Both the position numbers and the translations under genes were made by a program. A stretch of 64,000 bases of DNA from Halonatronomonas sp964558325 (GTDB lineage Bacteria > Bacillota > Halanaerobiia > Halanaerobiales > Halarsenatibacteraceae), in contig CAZLCX010000008.1 in NCBI GenBank assembly GCA_964558325.1, positions 37,109 through 101,108 on the forward strand. Direction: 5' to 3'. The notes under the pieces were generated by a model. The model did not search any database, was not told where the DNA came from, and was given only the letters and a program-made list of their open reading frames with translations. Positions 8,181 through 17,282 of this stretch are shown here, piece after piece (within the stretch, counting starts at the first letter, position 1; each line of letters begins with the position of its first letter).

Positions 8181-8918
8181 TTATTTATTAGATATTAACT
8201 CATCATCATTATAGAAAAAGTCTGGTAATTTTATCCTTGCTGGACAGACATATGAACAGAGTCCACAATTAATACAATCATCTGGAGACAGTTCCTGATA
8301 TAATTCAGGTTGATCATAAGCCACTGCTTCCATTATCAAAACTGGATAAAGATCATTGGGACAGGCCTCAACACAATAACCACATCTAATGCAATCTTTT
8401 GGTTCTCCAGAATAAGAGGCTGTTTTTCTGGTTTCTGATTCCTCAGTCTCTTCTGAATCATAGGTTAGATACTTTAATAAAGGCAGTTTTTCATGTTTAG
8501 TCTTTGCACTCCCATATGTTTTACGAAACTTTTCAGGACTTAACCCAATTAACCCATATCTATAGCCAAGCTCCTGTAATTCGCAATCACCGGCAGTATC
8601 ACACATTACACAGTCACATTCATGTCTGCTCAACATTAAATCCAGTAGATTTGTTCTATGTCTTTCTATCTCAGGATCAAATGCAGTTATATTCATGCCC
8701 TTCTCTACTTCCAGAGTACAGGCAGGTACTAAATCATCTCTATCATTAACCTTAACAACACATAATCTACAACTGGCAGTAAAAGTTAGTCTGGGATGGT
8801 AACAAAGCCCGGGTATATCAATATCATTTTCCCAGGCTACCTTCAGGAGATTTTCTCCTTCAGCTGCATATATATTCTTACCATCTATTATTAAATTAAC
8901 CATATTTTTTTTAGCCAT
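8181..8918 (-). CDS. NuoG N-terminal-like iron-sulfur subunit with RnfC-like ferredoxin tail
   Basis: 245 residues. An N-terminal 2Fe-2S ferredoxin fold (PGLCYHPRLTFTASCRLCVV) is followed by a His-Cys3 [4Fe-4S] motif (HECDCVMCDTAGDC). Two further [4Fe-4S] motifs follow: CIRCGYCVEACP and CINCGLCSYVCP. The last one, continuing as ARIKLP, resembles RnfC. The protein ends there: neither a molybdopterin domain as in NuoG nor an H-cluster domain as in HndD is present. It lies between the NuoF-like and FMN-binding genes and probably carries electrons from the flavin subunit towards the membrane or the molybdopterin subunit. Confidence 0.85.
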   Translation of the reverse strand: MAKKNMVNLIIDGKNIYAAEGENLLKVAWENDIDIPGLCYHPRLTFTASCRLCVVKVNDRDDLVPACTLEVEKGMNITAFDPEIERHRTNLLDLMLSRHECDCVMCDTAGDCELQELGYRYGLIGLSPEKFRKTYGSAKTKHEKLPLLKYLTYDSEETEESETRKTASYSGEPKDCIRCGYCVEACPNDLYPVLIMEAVAYDQPELYQELSPDDCINCGLCSYVCPARIKLPDFFYNDDELISNK

Positions 8919-8941
8919 TTATAATCCTCCTTTCTAAAATC

Positions 8942-10477
8942 CTATTTATCTTCCTGACCAGGAATAACCTCAATTGCATCAAAAGGACATTCTTCAACAC
9001 ATGTCCCACAGGAAATACAAATATCATTATTTATAATATAAGGTTCTCCTCCTGGTTCTCCAGAAATTGCATCAACAGGACAGGCTTTACGACAAATATC
9101 ACATGATTTGCAGGCATCTGATTGAACTTCATAATAAATCAAGTCAGGACAGACACCAGCAGGACAGGCTTTATCATGAATATGAGCTCTATATTCATCT
9201 TTATAATATTCCAGAGTTGAAAGAACTGGATTTGGAGAAGTATTGCCTAGCCCACATAAAGCTGTACTTTTAATTGTCTCAGCAATATTCCTTAAATTTA
9301 CAATATCCTCTTCACTACCTTCTCCTTTAGATATTTTTTCAAGTATTTTATACATCTCAGGTACACCGTCACGGCAGGGAAGACATTTACCACATGATTC
9401 ATCCTGCATAAAATCTAAAAAGAATTTAGCAACATCAACCATGCAAGTATTTTCATCCATTACAACCATTCCACCAGATCCCATTATTGATCCAGCTTCA
9501 CTCAATTTATCAAAATCTACTTCTAAATCAAACATATGGGCAGGGATACAACCACCTGAAGGTCCCCCAGTCTGAACGCCTTTAACTTCTTTACCATCAG
9601 GGATCCCTCCACCGATTTCAAAGATTACTTCTTCTAAAGTTGTTCCCATTGGTACCTCAACCAGACCAGTATTATTTATTTTGCCGGCTAGAGCAAATAC
9701 TTTAGTCCCAGGACTATTTTCATTGCCGATACTGGCAAATTCTTCTGGACCATTTAATATAATATAAGCTACATTGGCATAAGTTTCAACATTATTAATA
9801 TTTGTAGGTTTATTCCATAATCCTTTAGTAGCCGGATAAGGAGGTCTGGGAACTGGCATTCCTCTTTTACCTTCAATTGAGGCAATTAAGGCAGTTTCTT
9901 CTCCACAAACAAAGGCTCCTGCCCCAACATTTATATTTAATTCAAAACTAAAATCAGAGCCAAAAATATTTTCCCCTAATAACCCCAGCTCTTTGGCATC
10001 ATTAATGGCTTTTTCCAATCTTTCAATCGCTAAAGGATATTCAGCACGAACATAAACATAGCCTTCATTGGCTCCAATTGCATAACCAGCAATAACCATC
10101 CCCTCTATAATCGCATGGGGGTCTCCTTCAAGTATACTTCTATCCATAAAGGCTCCAGGATCCCCTTCATCTGCATTACAAATAATATATTTAACATCTC
10201 CTGGGGCTCCTGCTGCAAATGACCATTTTAAACCGGTGGAAAAACCTCCACCTCCTCTTCCTCTTAAACCAGATTCTTTTATCATTTCAATAATCTGTTC
10301 ACTATCTAATTCTGTTATAGCTTTACCTAAGGCTTCATAACCTCCATTTGCTATATAGTCTTCAATACTTTCTGGATTAATTTTCCCACAATTTTTTAAA
10401 GCAATTCTTTTTTGCTTTTTATAAAAATCTAAATCTTCATAACGAGGCACTTTTTCAATATCACCACTATAAGACAT
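8942..10477 (-). CDS. NuoF/HndC-like NADH-oxidizing flavoprotein subunit
   Basis: 511 residues. The FMN/NADH-binding glycine-rich loop GLRGRGGGGFSTGLKW is at about 70-85, followed by CNADEGDPGAFMDR. A [4Fe-4S] site (ESCGKCLPCRDG with CGLG) comes next. Two bacterial-type [4Fe-4S] ferredoxin motifs form the C-terminus (CKSCDICRKACP, CISCGTCVEECP). This is the NADH-oxidizing module shared by complex I and by bifurcating hydrogenases and formate dehydrogenases. Start ATG with GGAGGGG. The preceding HndB-like and NuoE-like genes supply its usual partners. Confidence 0.92.
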   Translation of the reverse strand: MSYSGDIEKVPRYEDLDFYKKQKRIALKNCGKINPESIEDYIANGGYEALGKAITELDSEQIIEMIKESGLRGRGGGGFSTGLKWSFAAGAPGDVKYIICNADEGDPGAFMDRSILEGDPHAIIEGMVIAGYAIGANEGYVYVRAEYPLAIERLEKAINDAKELGLLGENIFGSDFSFELNINVGAGAFVCGEETALIASIEGKRGMPVPRPPYPATKGLWNKPTNINNVETYANVAYIILNGPEEFASIGNENSPGTKVFALAGKINNTGLVEVPMGTTLEEVIFEIGGGIPDGKEVKGVQTGGPSGGCIPAHMFDLEVDFDKLSEAGSIMGSGGMVVMDENTCMVDVAKFFLDFMQDESCGKCLPCRDGVPEMYKILEKISKGEGSEEDIVNLRNIAETIKSTALCGLGNTSPNPVLSTLEYYKDEYRAHIHDKACPAGVCPDLIYYEVQSDACKSCDICRKACPVDAISGEPGGEPYIINNDICISCGTCVEECPFDAIEVIPGQEDK

Positions 10478-10490
10478 TTAATTCCCCTCC

Positions 10491-10856
10491 TTATTTATTA
10501 GAATGTCGGGCTATTACATAATCATCATTAATCTTTTTATCCTTGATATGCTTTACAATAATTTCACCTACAATTTCAGGATTTAAATTTCCATAAGTCA
10601 CCCTATCCTCTCCTGGGTTAACAATATCAATTAACGGTTCTTTTTCACACATGCCGATACAGCCAGTCTTAATCAGGTCAGCATCAATATTACTTTCATC
10701 TATTTCATCTTCTATAGCTTTATATATTTTTCTGGCTCCTGCAGCAATGCCACAGGTTGACATACCAACAATAATCTGGGGCCTTTTTTGAGGTGCTCCT
10801 GTCAAATTATTTTTATACTTTTTCTTTAATCTATTTAATTCATCTAATGATTTCAC
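10491..10856 (-). CDS. HndB-like (2Fe-2S) thioredoxin-fold ferredoxin subunit
   Basis: 121 residues. Cysteines lie in STCGIAAGARK and in TGCIGMCEKEPL, the pattern of HndB-like thioredoxin-fold ferredoxins. In other organisms this part is fused to the N-terminus of HndC. GTG 10856 is chosen because it is 8 nt after GAGG; a GTG three codons upstream overlaps the ribosome binding site. It is spaced 13 bp before the NuoF-like gene and 11 bp after NuoE. Confidence 0.85.
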   Translation of the reverse strand: MKSLDELNRLKKKYKNNLTGAPQKRPQIIVGMSTCGIAAGARKIYKAIEDEIDESNIDADLIKTGCIGMCEKEPLIDIVNPGEDRVTYGNLNPEIVGEIIVKHIKDKKINDDYVIARHSNK

Positions 10857-10867
10857 TAATCTCACCT

Positions 10868-11356
10868 CTATTCCTTTAATTCATTCATAATTGACTTAAT
10901 CTCTTTTTTAGTAACATTCCCGTGATATTCACCATCAATGATAATTACAGGGGCAACAGCACAGGCCCCTATACACCTGGCGGTTTCTAATGAAAACATC
11001 TGGTCAGGAGTAACTTCACCTGCTTTTATTCCCAGCATTCTCTCTAACTCTGAAACTAGAAGTCCAGCTCCTCTAACATGACAGGCTGTCCCTGTACAGA
11101 CTACAATATGGTATTTCCCTAAAGGTTTTAATCTAAATTCATTATAAAAAGAAGCAATACCATACAATGAAACTAGCGGAACTGATAGCTCCTGAGAAGT
11201 TCTAATTAAAGTTTTCTCAGGAAGCCATCCATACACTTTTTGAATATCCTGTAATACCGGAAGTAAAACAGACTGGGTTTTATCTTTATCTCTAGATTTT
11301 TTGTTTTTAAATTTATCAATTATATTATTAATAATCATAGTTTCTTCTTTTTTCAA
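10868..11356 (-). CDS. NuoE/HndA-like 2Fe-2S subunit
   Basis: 162 residues. The four cysteines that bind the 2Fe-2S cluster are in CTGTACHVRGA and ARCIGACAVAP, in the thioredoxin-like half. The N-terminal helical part (LLPVLQDIQKVYGWLPE) is typical of NuoE. TTG 11356, 8 nt after GGAGG, is preferred to a GTG overlapping that site. It forms the small partner of the NuoF-like flavoprotein. Confidence 0.92.
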   Translation of the reverse strand: MKKEETMIINNIIDKFKNKKSRDKDKTQSVLLPVLQDIQKVYGWLPEKTLIRTSQELSVPLVSLYGIASFYNEFRLKPLGKYHIVVCTGTACHVRGAGLLVSELERMLGIKAGEVTPDQMFSLETARCIGACAVAPVIIIDGEYHGNVTKKEIKSIMNELKE

Positions 11357-11368
11357 TTGAGTCACCTC

Positions 11369-14300
11369 CTAAATTTCTTGAAACATCATGGATTTAACTT
11401 CATCAGGTATCTTTTCAACATTACATTTAGAACGTTTGAGCGCTGGAGTGCCTGTTTTCTTATCGACATTAGTTCCTGTCAGTTTATTAACAGGAGATTC
11501 TGCAAAGTGAATAGGTAAAAACAGATTACCTTTTGAAACTTTATTTGATAATTGAGCTTTGACTATAATTTCTCCAGTTTTAGATTTAACCCTAACATGT
11601 TCATTATCTGAAATACCTATTTTTTCTGCATCAATAGGATTAACCTTCAAATAAGCAGTATCTTTCTGAGCCTTTAATACTTTTGAATGTCTAGTCATAG
11701 AGCCTGTCCTAACGTGACTTAAGCTTCTTCCTGTTAATAATAGATATGGATAATCTTCATCAACCTGTAATTCAGGTTCAATATATTCAATTGGCTTAAA
11801 CTTAGCTTTCCCATTTTCTGTTAAGAAGTTGTCTTCATATAAATAGGATGTACCTTTAAATCCATCCTTTATCGGCCACTGAACACCCTCTAATCCAAGT
11901 TTTCTATAAGTTACAGTTCTATACAATGGTACTAATTCAGAAATTTCCTCAAGAATATTTTCTGGGGCATTATAATCCATTGGATAACCAAGTTCACTAC
12001 TTAATGATGCAATAATTTCCCAATCAGTTTTTGCCTTACCAGGAGGATTCATTGCCTGAGATACCTTCTGTATTCTACGCTCTGTATTAGTGAATGTACC
12101 ATCCTTCTCAAAAGATGTTGCAGCTGGAAGTACAATATCTGCTTTCTGAGCAGTCTCAGTCATAAATGGATCAACAACAACTAAAAATTCTAAGTTATCT
12201 AAAGCCATTTCAGTTTGAGCTCTATTCGGCTGAGACAAAATCAGGTTATTACCCATTATAAACATTGATTTAACATTACCGCTAATAGATTCTTCTATCA
12301 TCTGATTTAGTTTTAAACCTGATTTTTTAGGTATTGGAGCTCCCCATTTATTACTGAATGTAGATAAAACTTCCTGTTGAGATATATTAATATAACCAGG
12401 TAAATAATCTGGCAAAGCGCCCATATCATTAATACCCTGAACATTATTTTGACCCTGCAAAGGATTTAAGCCTGTTGACTCTTTACCGATATTCCCAGTT
12501 AAAAGAGTTAAATTGGCTAATGCTAAGACATTATCAGTTCCAGATTCTTGCTGAGTTATTCCTGTAGCAAAAACAATTGAACCCTTTTCAGCCTTTGCAT
12601 AGATCTCTGCAGCCTCTTGAATATCTTTAATTTTTAACCCAGTAATTTCAGAAACTTTTTCAAGATCATAGTTTTTGATAGTCTCAAGTAAACTCTCGTA
12701 ATTTTCTGTTCTATCATTGATAAATTCCTTATCCTCTAAGCCATTTTCAATTATTGCATTCATTAATCCGTTAATTACTGCTGTATCTGTTCCATTTTTA
12801 GGTCTTAGCCAGACTGTAGCCCATTTAGTTAATTCAATCTCCTGAGGATCAATAATTATCAAATCAGCACCATGCTTACGAACAGCCTTTTTAATATATT
12901 GGGCAACTACTGGATGTGAAGCTGTGGTATTTGATCCAGTAACTATTATACAATCTGAATGTTCAAGCCCTGTAATTGAATTTGTCATAGCTCCAGAACC
13001 AAAAACTTCTTCCATTGCCTCTGCTGAAGGTACATCACATAATCTTGTCGATGAATCAATATTATTTGTTCCTATAGCACTTCTCATAAATTTCTGAAAT
13101 AAGTAGCCTTCTTCATTGGTACTCTTTGGCGAGGCAACACCAGCAATTGAATCTGCACCGTATTTATCTTTAATTGAACTTAACCTGGCTGAAATTGTGT
13201 TAATTGCCTTATTCCAGGTTATTGGCACAAACTCATCACCCTTTTTCATCATTGGATATTTCAATCTATCAGGTGAATCAACATAAGTATTACCAAATCT
13301 ACCCTTAATACATAAAGATCCATTATTTGGATCTGTCAAGATCGATTCAACTCTTGTAAGTTTATTATTTTGAACATAAACTTTAATATTACAACCTGTC
13401 CCACAATTACTACAAACTGTATTAACAACTCTTTCGGCTTCCCACTTTCTGGCTAAATTATCATGATGTTTCTGTGATAATGCACCAGTTGGACATAATT
13501 CAAAGCACTGACCATCTCCATCACATTCAGAAAATCCTCTCTCACCTAATCCAGCTGTAGTAAAAATATTAGAACCCCGAGATCCAAGACCTAATATGCC
13601 TTTTTCATGTATTTCATCACATGCTTTAACACATCGCTGACACATTATACATTTAGACTCATCATAAGTTAAGACAGGTGAGGTCTCATCTTTATCCCTT
13701 GGTAAATTAGTCCCTGGACTAAATACATTTTTACCCTCAGGATATGGTTTTTTCAAACCAATTCTATCAATAAATGGCGCATAGGGATTTAATAATACTA
13801 GAGCAACAAATGATGCTCCATATATCCCAATAAGGGTTAGTCCCATAGTTAAAATTGCTAAAATGCCCCCAAATATATACTGTCCTTTAAATGTTGATGG
13901 CGTCGTCTGAGGTTCTGTTGCCATATAAAATGCCAGGAATATAACACTTCCTGCAAAAACATGAAAAGCCACCCTGTCAATCACAGAACCTCCATTTACT
14001 AACGCAATAATAGTGGCCAATACTGCCATTCCCCCAAGAAAACTAACAGTAATTCGCCATTTTAATTTAATCCAGTACGCAAGTAAAAGTCCAGAAGCTA
14101 TAACAGCTACACTTGAAGCTCCTCCTATCCAGCCATGGCTTTTAAAAAATAATAGACTTTGTGGAACTGTCAAGCCTCTAACACCATATAAGCCCATTGC
14201 TTCAGTTAAAGCCATCGCACCTTCAAAACCCTCTTTTGTTAAAAGATTATAATCAAGATGCTCAGGATAAAAAAGCATCCCAGAAGCCAGATTATCCGGC

Positions 14301-14764
14301 AAAAACCACATAAATGTTATAAGTAACAAAACAAGCATCTTTGCCCCGGCAGCCGGATTAATAATTTTACGACCAAAATATTTCTCCTGTCCCCATTTAA
14401 ACCCAATCATTGTAACAGCAGAAACAATAGCTGTAATCCAGTAAGGTGAAAACTCTCCCATACAGAGACCCACTATCATACCTGCTACTAAAGGAGAATA
14501 CGGTGATTGATATGTACTCTCGTCTAACTTAGTATTATCCTGTAGTTCTAATTTCTTAATAATAAAATGACAAACTATTGCGGTTATAACTGCTGATAAA
14601 ATATTAAATAAAGCCATCGTTCCCATAGCAAATACTGCCAATATTGCTGGAATACACATGGCTATAAAAGTACGCAGCATAACCTGATCTTCTGTTAATT
14701 CAGAATGACTTAATGGATCCGGTTTTCTCTTAACAGAAGGTGAAACTCCGTTTAATTCTTTCAT
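11369..14764 (-). CDS. Fusion of RnfD/NqrB-like membrane domain with FdhA-like molybdopterin oxidoreductase
   Basis: 1131 residues. About 30-335: a polytopic RnfD/NqrB-like domain (INPAAGAKM; FYMATEPQTTPSTFKGQYIFGG). The usual flavinylation motif SGAT is not evident; the equivalent region reads RGLTVPQS. About 371-420: ferredoxin motifs (CIMCQRCVKACDE; CDGDGQCFELCP). From about 448: the formate-dehydrogenase-type molybdopterin/4Fe-4S domain (CSNCGTGCNIKV, CIKGR). The metal ligand is Cys576 in TRLCDVPSAEA. In formate dehydrogenases the next residue is His, here Asp577, and the Arg of NPxRGQNNVQG is here Gln770. The lysine of CIKG is kept. The reaction is therefore unclear. ATG 14764 is 8 nt after GGGAGG. 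First gene of the redox operon. Confidence 0.88.
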   Translation of the reverse strand: MKELNGVSPSVKRKPDPLSHSELTEDQVMLRTFIAMCIPAILAVFAMGTMALFNILSAVITAIVCHFIIKKLELQDNTKLDESTYQSPYSPLVAGMIVGLCMGEFSPYWITAIVSAVTMIGFKWGQEKYFGRKIINPAAGAKMLVLLLITFMWFLPDNLASGMLFYPEHLDYNLLTKEGFEGAMALTEAMGLYGVRGLTVPQSLLFFKSHGWIGGASSVAVIASGLLLAYWIKLKWRITVSFLGGMAVLATIIALVNGGSVIDRVAFHVFAGSVIFLAFYMATEPQTTPSTFKGQYIFGGILAILTMGLTLIGIYGASFVALVLLNPYAPFIDRIGLKKPYPEGKNVFSPGTNLPRDKDETSPVLTYDESKCIMCQRCVKACDEIHEKGILGLGSRGSNIFTTAGLGERGFSECDGDGQCFELCPTGALSQKHHDNLARKWEAERVVNTVCSNCGTGCNIKVYVQNNKLTRVESILTDPNNGSLCIKGRFGNTYVDSPDRLKYPMMKKGDEFVPITWNKAINTISARLSSIKDKYGADSIAGVASPKSTNEEGYLFQKFMRSAIGTNNIDSSTRLCDVPSAEAMEEVFGSGAMTNSITGLEHSDCIIVTGSNTTASHPVVAQYIKKAVRKHGADLIIIDPQEIELTKWATVWLRPKNGTDTAVINGLMNAIIENGLEDKEFINDRTENYESLLETIKNYDLEKVSEITGLKIKDIQEAAEIYAKAEKGSIVFATGITQQESGTDNVLALANLTLLTGNIGKESTGLNPLQGQNNVQGINDMGALPDYLPGYINISQQEVLSTFSNKWGAPIPKKSGLKLNQMIEESISGNVKSMFIMGNNLILSQPNRAQTEMALDNLEFLVVVDPFMTETAQKADIVLPAATSFEKDGTFTNTERRIQKVSQAMNPPGKAKTDWEIIASLSSELGYPMDYNAPENILEEISELVPLYRTVTYRKLGLEGVQWPIKDGFKGTSYLYEDNFLTENGKAKFKPIEYIEPELQVDEDYPYLLLTGRSLSHVRTGSMTRHSKVLKAQKDTAYLKVNPIDAEKIGISDNEHVRVKSKTGEIIVKAQLSNKVSKGNLFLPIHFAESPVNKLTGTNVDKKTGTPALKRSKCNVEKIPDEVKSMMFQEI

Positions 14765-14801
14765 CAATAATCCCTCCCAAATAGTAATAGATAACTTCTG
14801 T

Positions 14802-14827
14802 TGTGAAAATATAAACTTAACTTCACA
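14802..14827. promoter_or_regulatory. Candidate operator in the divergent redox/TetR promoter region
   Basis: An imperfect inverted repeat TGTGAA-N14-TTCACA lies between the fusion gene and the divergent TetR gene, 38 bp upstream of the fusion start. TetR proteins often bind such repeats next to their own gene. Only the outer six bases of each arm match, so this is a weak candidate. Confidence 0.3.
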
Positions 14828-14954
14828 TATATATATTTCTATAAGAAAACCTAAAATCCTTCTTTATTTGAGAAAAAATTAATTTAATTTATTATTAATT
14901 TTTCTTTTAGATATGATATAATAATTATACGATTTAGAAGGAGGAAGAAATATA

Positions 14955-15566
14955 ATGGCTCAAAGAACTGACATGGACAAAAAAATATTGAAAACTTCTC
15001 TACATGCTTTTGCAGCAAATGGTTATGATGGTACTTCTATGAGAGATATAGCTTCTTCAGTAGGTATCCAACAAAGTTCAATTTATAATCATTTTAAAAA
15101 TAAAGAAGATATATTATTAAAACTCTTTAAAAAATATGGCCCTGTAACCATTGCTACAAGATTGAGACAGGAAAAATTAATCCGGGATATGAAAAATGGC
15201 CGAGATTTTTTAGAGAATGTAATTAATGAGTATTATAGACTAAGTCTTGATAAAGACGAAAGAGATTTTTTTAGAATTTTAATAAGAGAACATACAAGAG
15301 AACCAGTCCGTTCAATTCTAAGGAGACGTTTCCTAAAAGATTTACGCCACTTCTTTAATAGAGCCTTTGATAAAATGAAGGATTTTGGAGAAATAAAAAA
15401 TATTGAAACTGAAATCTTAACTGAAGAGTTTTTAGGTTATCTTATTTTTAACGAATTTGAACATATACTTCGAAATTATTCTTTAAAAGAAAGCGAAAAT
15501 TTAAAAAACAAAACAAAAAATCACCTTAGTTTTTTCTGGAATGCAATAAAAAAATCCGGAGTATAA
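14955..15566 (+). CDS. TetR/AcrR-family transcriptional regulator
   Basis: 203 residues. The N-terminal helix-turn-helix (SMRDIASSVGIQQSSIYNHF, about 26-45) is clearly TetR-type; the C-terminal ligand domain is not assignable. ATG with GGAGG 10 nt upstream. The gene is divergent from the six-gene redox operon, so it is the obvious candidate regulator of that operon (inference). A strong terminator immediately follows its stop. Confidence 0.9.
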   Translation: MAQRTDMDKKILKTSLHAFAANGYDGTSMRDIASSVGIQQSSIYNHFKNKEDILLKLFKKYGPVTIATRLRQEKLIRDMKNGRDFLENVINEYYRLSLDKDERDFFRILIREHTREPVRSILRRRFLKDLRHFFNRAFDKMKDFGEIKNIETEILTEEFLGYLIFNEFEHILRNYSLKESENLKNKTKNHLSFFWNAIKKSGV

Positions 15567-15580
15567 ATTCCGGATTTTTT
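15547..15580. terminator. Bidirectional Rho-independent terminator
   Basis: AAAAAATCCGGA and TCCGGATTTTTT form a perfect stem around a short loop, overlapping the stop codon of the TetR gene. It lies between that gene and the convergent deacetylase gene. Confidence 0.85.
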
Positions 15581-15624
15581 CTATCCTACTAATTTGATTT
15601 GCAATTGAGACAATATTTTTATCT

Positions 15625-16590
15625 CTATTCATAATGTAATAATTCAGAGACGGTAACAAATTCATAACCAATTTCTTCAATATACTCAATCAAATATGGT
15701 AATAATTCAACTGTATTAGCCCGATCTCCACCTCCGTCATGCAAAAGTATTATAGCTCCTGGGTGCAATAATCTTTCAACTCTAGCCAACATTATTTCTG
15801 AATTATTAATTTCTTCATTCCAGTCTCTTGTATCTAAAGACCAATTAACAAATTTATATTTTTTGTCACTAAAGTATTCAAGTTGAGAATCTGATATTGA
15901 ACCATAGGGAGGCCTGATTATTTCCGGCTTATAACCTATCACACTTTCAATAATATCATTAGTCCTTTCAATTTCCTGAATAACTTGATTTAGAGAGAGC
16001 TCGGCAAAATTGGCATGTGAATAGGTATGGTTAGCCACTTCATGTCCCTCATTATGAATTGCCCTTAAAATTTCTGGATGATATTCTACCTGAGAACCTA
16101 AAACAAAAAATGTAGCTGGAATATTATACTGCTTTAAAATTTCCAAAATATCATTTGTATGAGAGGGCGACGGTCCATCATCAAAGCTAATTGCAACTCT
16201 TGGTTGAAACCCACCCTCCAGATAAAATACATCGGAATATTCTCGAGCCTGTCGTTTTACTCTTTCTACAAACTTATTTTCTTCATTATCAGGCATCCTT
16301 GTTCCCTCATCAATTTTCTCTTCAGATAAACCAATTAAATCTTCTTCACTGGATTCAGACATGTTATTATTATTTTCAGTTGTATCAATTTCCCTTTCAT
16401 GATTTTCTTCTGGTTCATTGGAAGCCTGATCAGTATCTTCCTGAACAGATTCTAAATCATCATAAAAATTTGATTCAGCTTCCTGAAACCGCTGATACCT
16501 ATAGGCATGAATAAAATAAGTAGTAGTCGCAGATATAAATATTGTAAAAGCAAATATAATTAGTGCTAATATTATCTGGTTTTTCTTCAT
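15625..16590 (-). CDS. Secreted polysaccharide deacetylase (NodB domain)
   Basis: 321 residues. An N-terminal anchor (about 5-25) and an acidic low-complexity linker (30-110) precede a NodB domain. The catalytic and metal motifs are SFDDGP (about 136-141), HTYSH, RPPYG and a late HDGG. Such enzymes remove acetyl groups from peptidoglycan or other envelope glycans. The length and anchor fit an extracytoplasmic enzyme. ATG with AGGAT 5 nt upstream. Confidence 0.9.
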   Translation of the reverse strand: MKKNQIILALIIFAFTIFISATTTYFIHAYRYQRFQEAESNFYDDLESVQEDTDQASNEPEENHEREIDTTENNNNMSESSEEDLIGLSEEKIDEGTRMPDNEENKFVERVKRQAREYSDVFYLEGGFQPRVAISFDDGPSPSHTNDILEILKQYNIPATFFVLGSQVEYHPEILRAIHNEGHEVANHTYSHANFAELSLNQVIQEIERTNDIIESVIGYKPEIIRPPYGSISDSQLEYFSDKKYKFVNWSLDTRDWNEEINNSEIMLARVERLLHPGAIILLHDGGGDRANTVELLPYLIEYIEEIGYEFVTVSELLHYE

Positions 16591-16612
16591 CTAATATCCT
16601 ATCCTTTAAAGA

Positions 16613-17254
16613 TTAATATTCAGTAACTATCTGCTCATAATCAAGCCTTTCTTCTCTAGGTTTCACTTGATGGGACTGATCATGATAACCAACTGATATT
16701 AACATATTTATTTTAATATTATCTTCAAGCTCAAAAATCTCTCTAATTTTTTCTGGTTTAAAACCAATCATTGGATGAGTATCAACTCCAAATGCCTTGG
16801 CAGTAAACATTATAGACATCGCTAACAAAGAACTATTTCTTATTGCAAAGGCCAGCTTTTTATCTGAGGTATTATATGTCACATTGTCATTATGTTTTAT
16901 AATTTTCTTTATCTTCTCTTCATTAACCTTTCCTAATTTTTTCTTAACATTCCAGGCAGGATTATACCTATGATAACCATCTTTATCTCCCAAAATAATA
17001 AGTAGAACAGGGGCATCCAGAACTTTTTGCTGTGAACAGGCTTCTTCATAAACTTGCTTTCTCATTTCTTTACTTTTAACAGCTAAAATTCTCCATGGTT
17101 GAAGATTATAGCTTGAAGGAGCCAGTGTTGCTTTGTTTATGATTTTACGAAGCAAATTATCATCTAAATTTTTATCAGAATCAAAGGCAAAAACTGAACG
17201 TCTATTTTCCAAAACATCAAAATAGTCTATCTCAGGTAATTCAGGCTGACTCAT
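16613..17254 (-). CDS. Nitroreductase-family flavoprotein
   Basis: 213 residues. The N-terminal RRSVFAFDSDKNLDDNLLRKII and LAPSSYNLQPWRI are FMN-binding signatures of the nitroreductase superfamily, and ISVGYHDQ lies near the C-terminus. These are FMN-dependent NAD(P)H oxidoreductases of broad specificity, usually cytoplasmic homodimers. It precedes the deacetylase gene by 22 bp on the same strand. The substrate is unknown. Confidence 0.88.
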   Translation of the reverse strand: MSQPELPEIDYFDVLENRRSVFAFDSDKNLDDNLLRKIINKATLAPSSYNLQPWRILAVKSKEMRKQVYEEACSQQKVLDAPVLLIILGDKDGYHRYNPAWNVKKKLGKVNEEKIKKIIKHNDNVTYNTSDKKLAFAIRNSSLLAMSIMFTAKAFGVDTHPMIGFKPEKIREIFELEDNIKINMLISVGYHDQSHQVKPREERLDYEQIVTEY

Positions 17255-17282
17255 AAAATTCCAACTCCTTAATTATTTCAGT

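Noticed and set aside
8181..8918. [FeFe]-hydrogenase subunit (HndD-like)
   Set aside because: The protein ends after the ferredoxin motifs and no H-cluster motif is present in this or neighbouring genes.
11369..14764. Ordinary formate dehydrogenase alpha subunit
   Set aside because: The overall fold fits, but the catalytic His and formate-binding Arg positions are Asp and Gln, and the N-terminal RnfD-like domain is not part of known soluble formate dehydrogenases.
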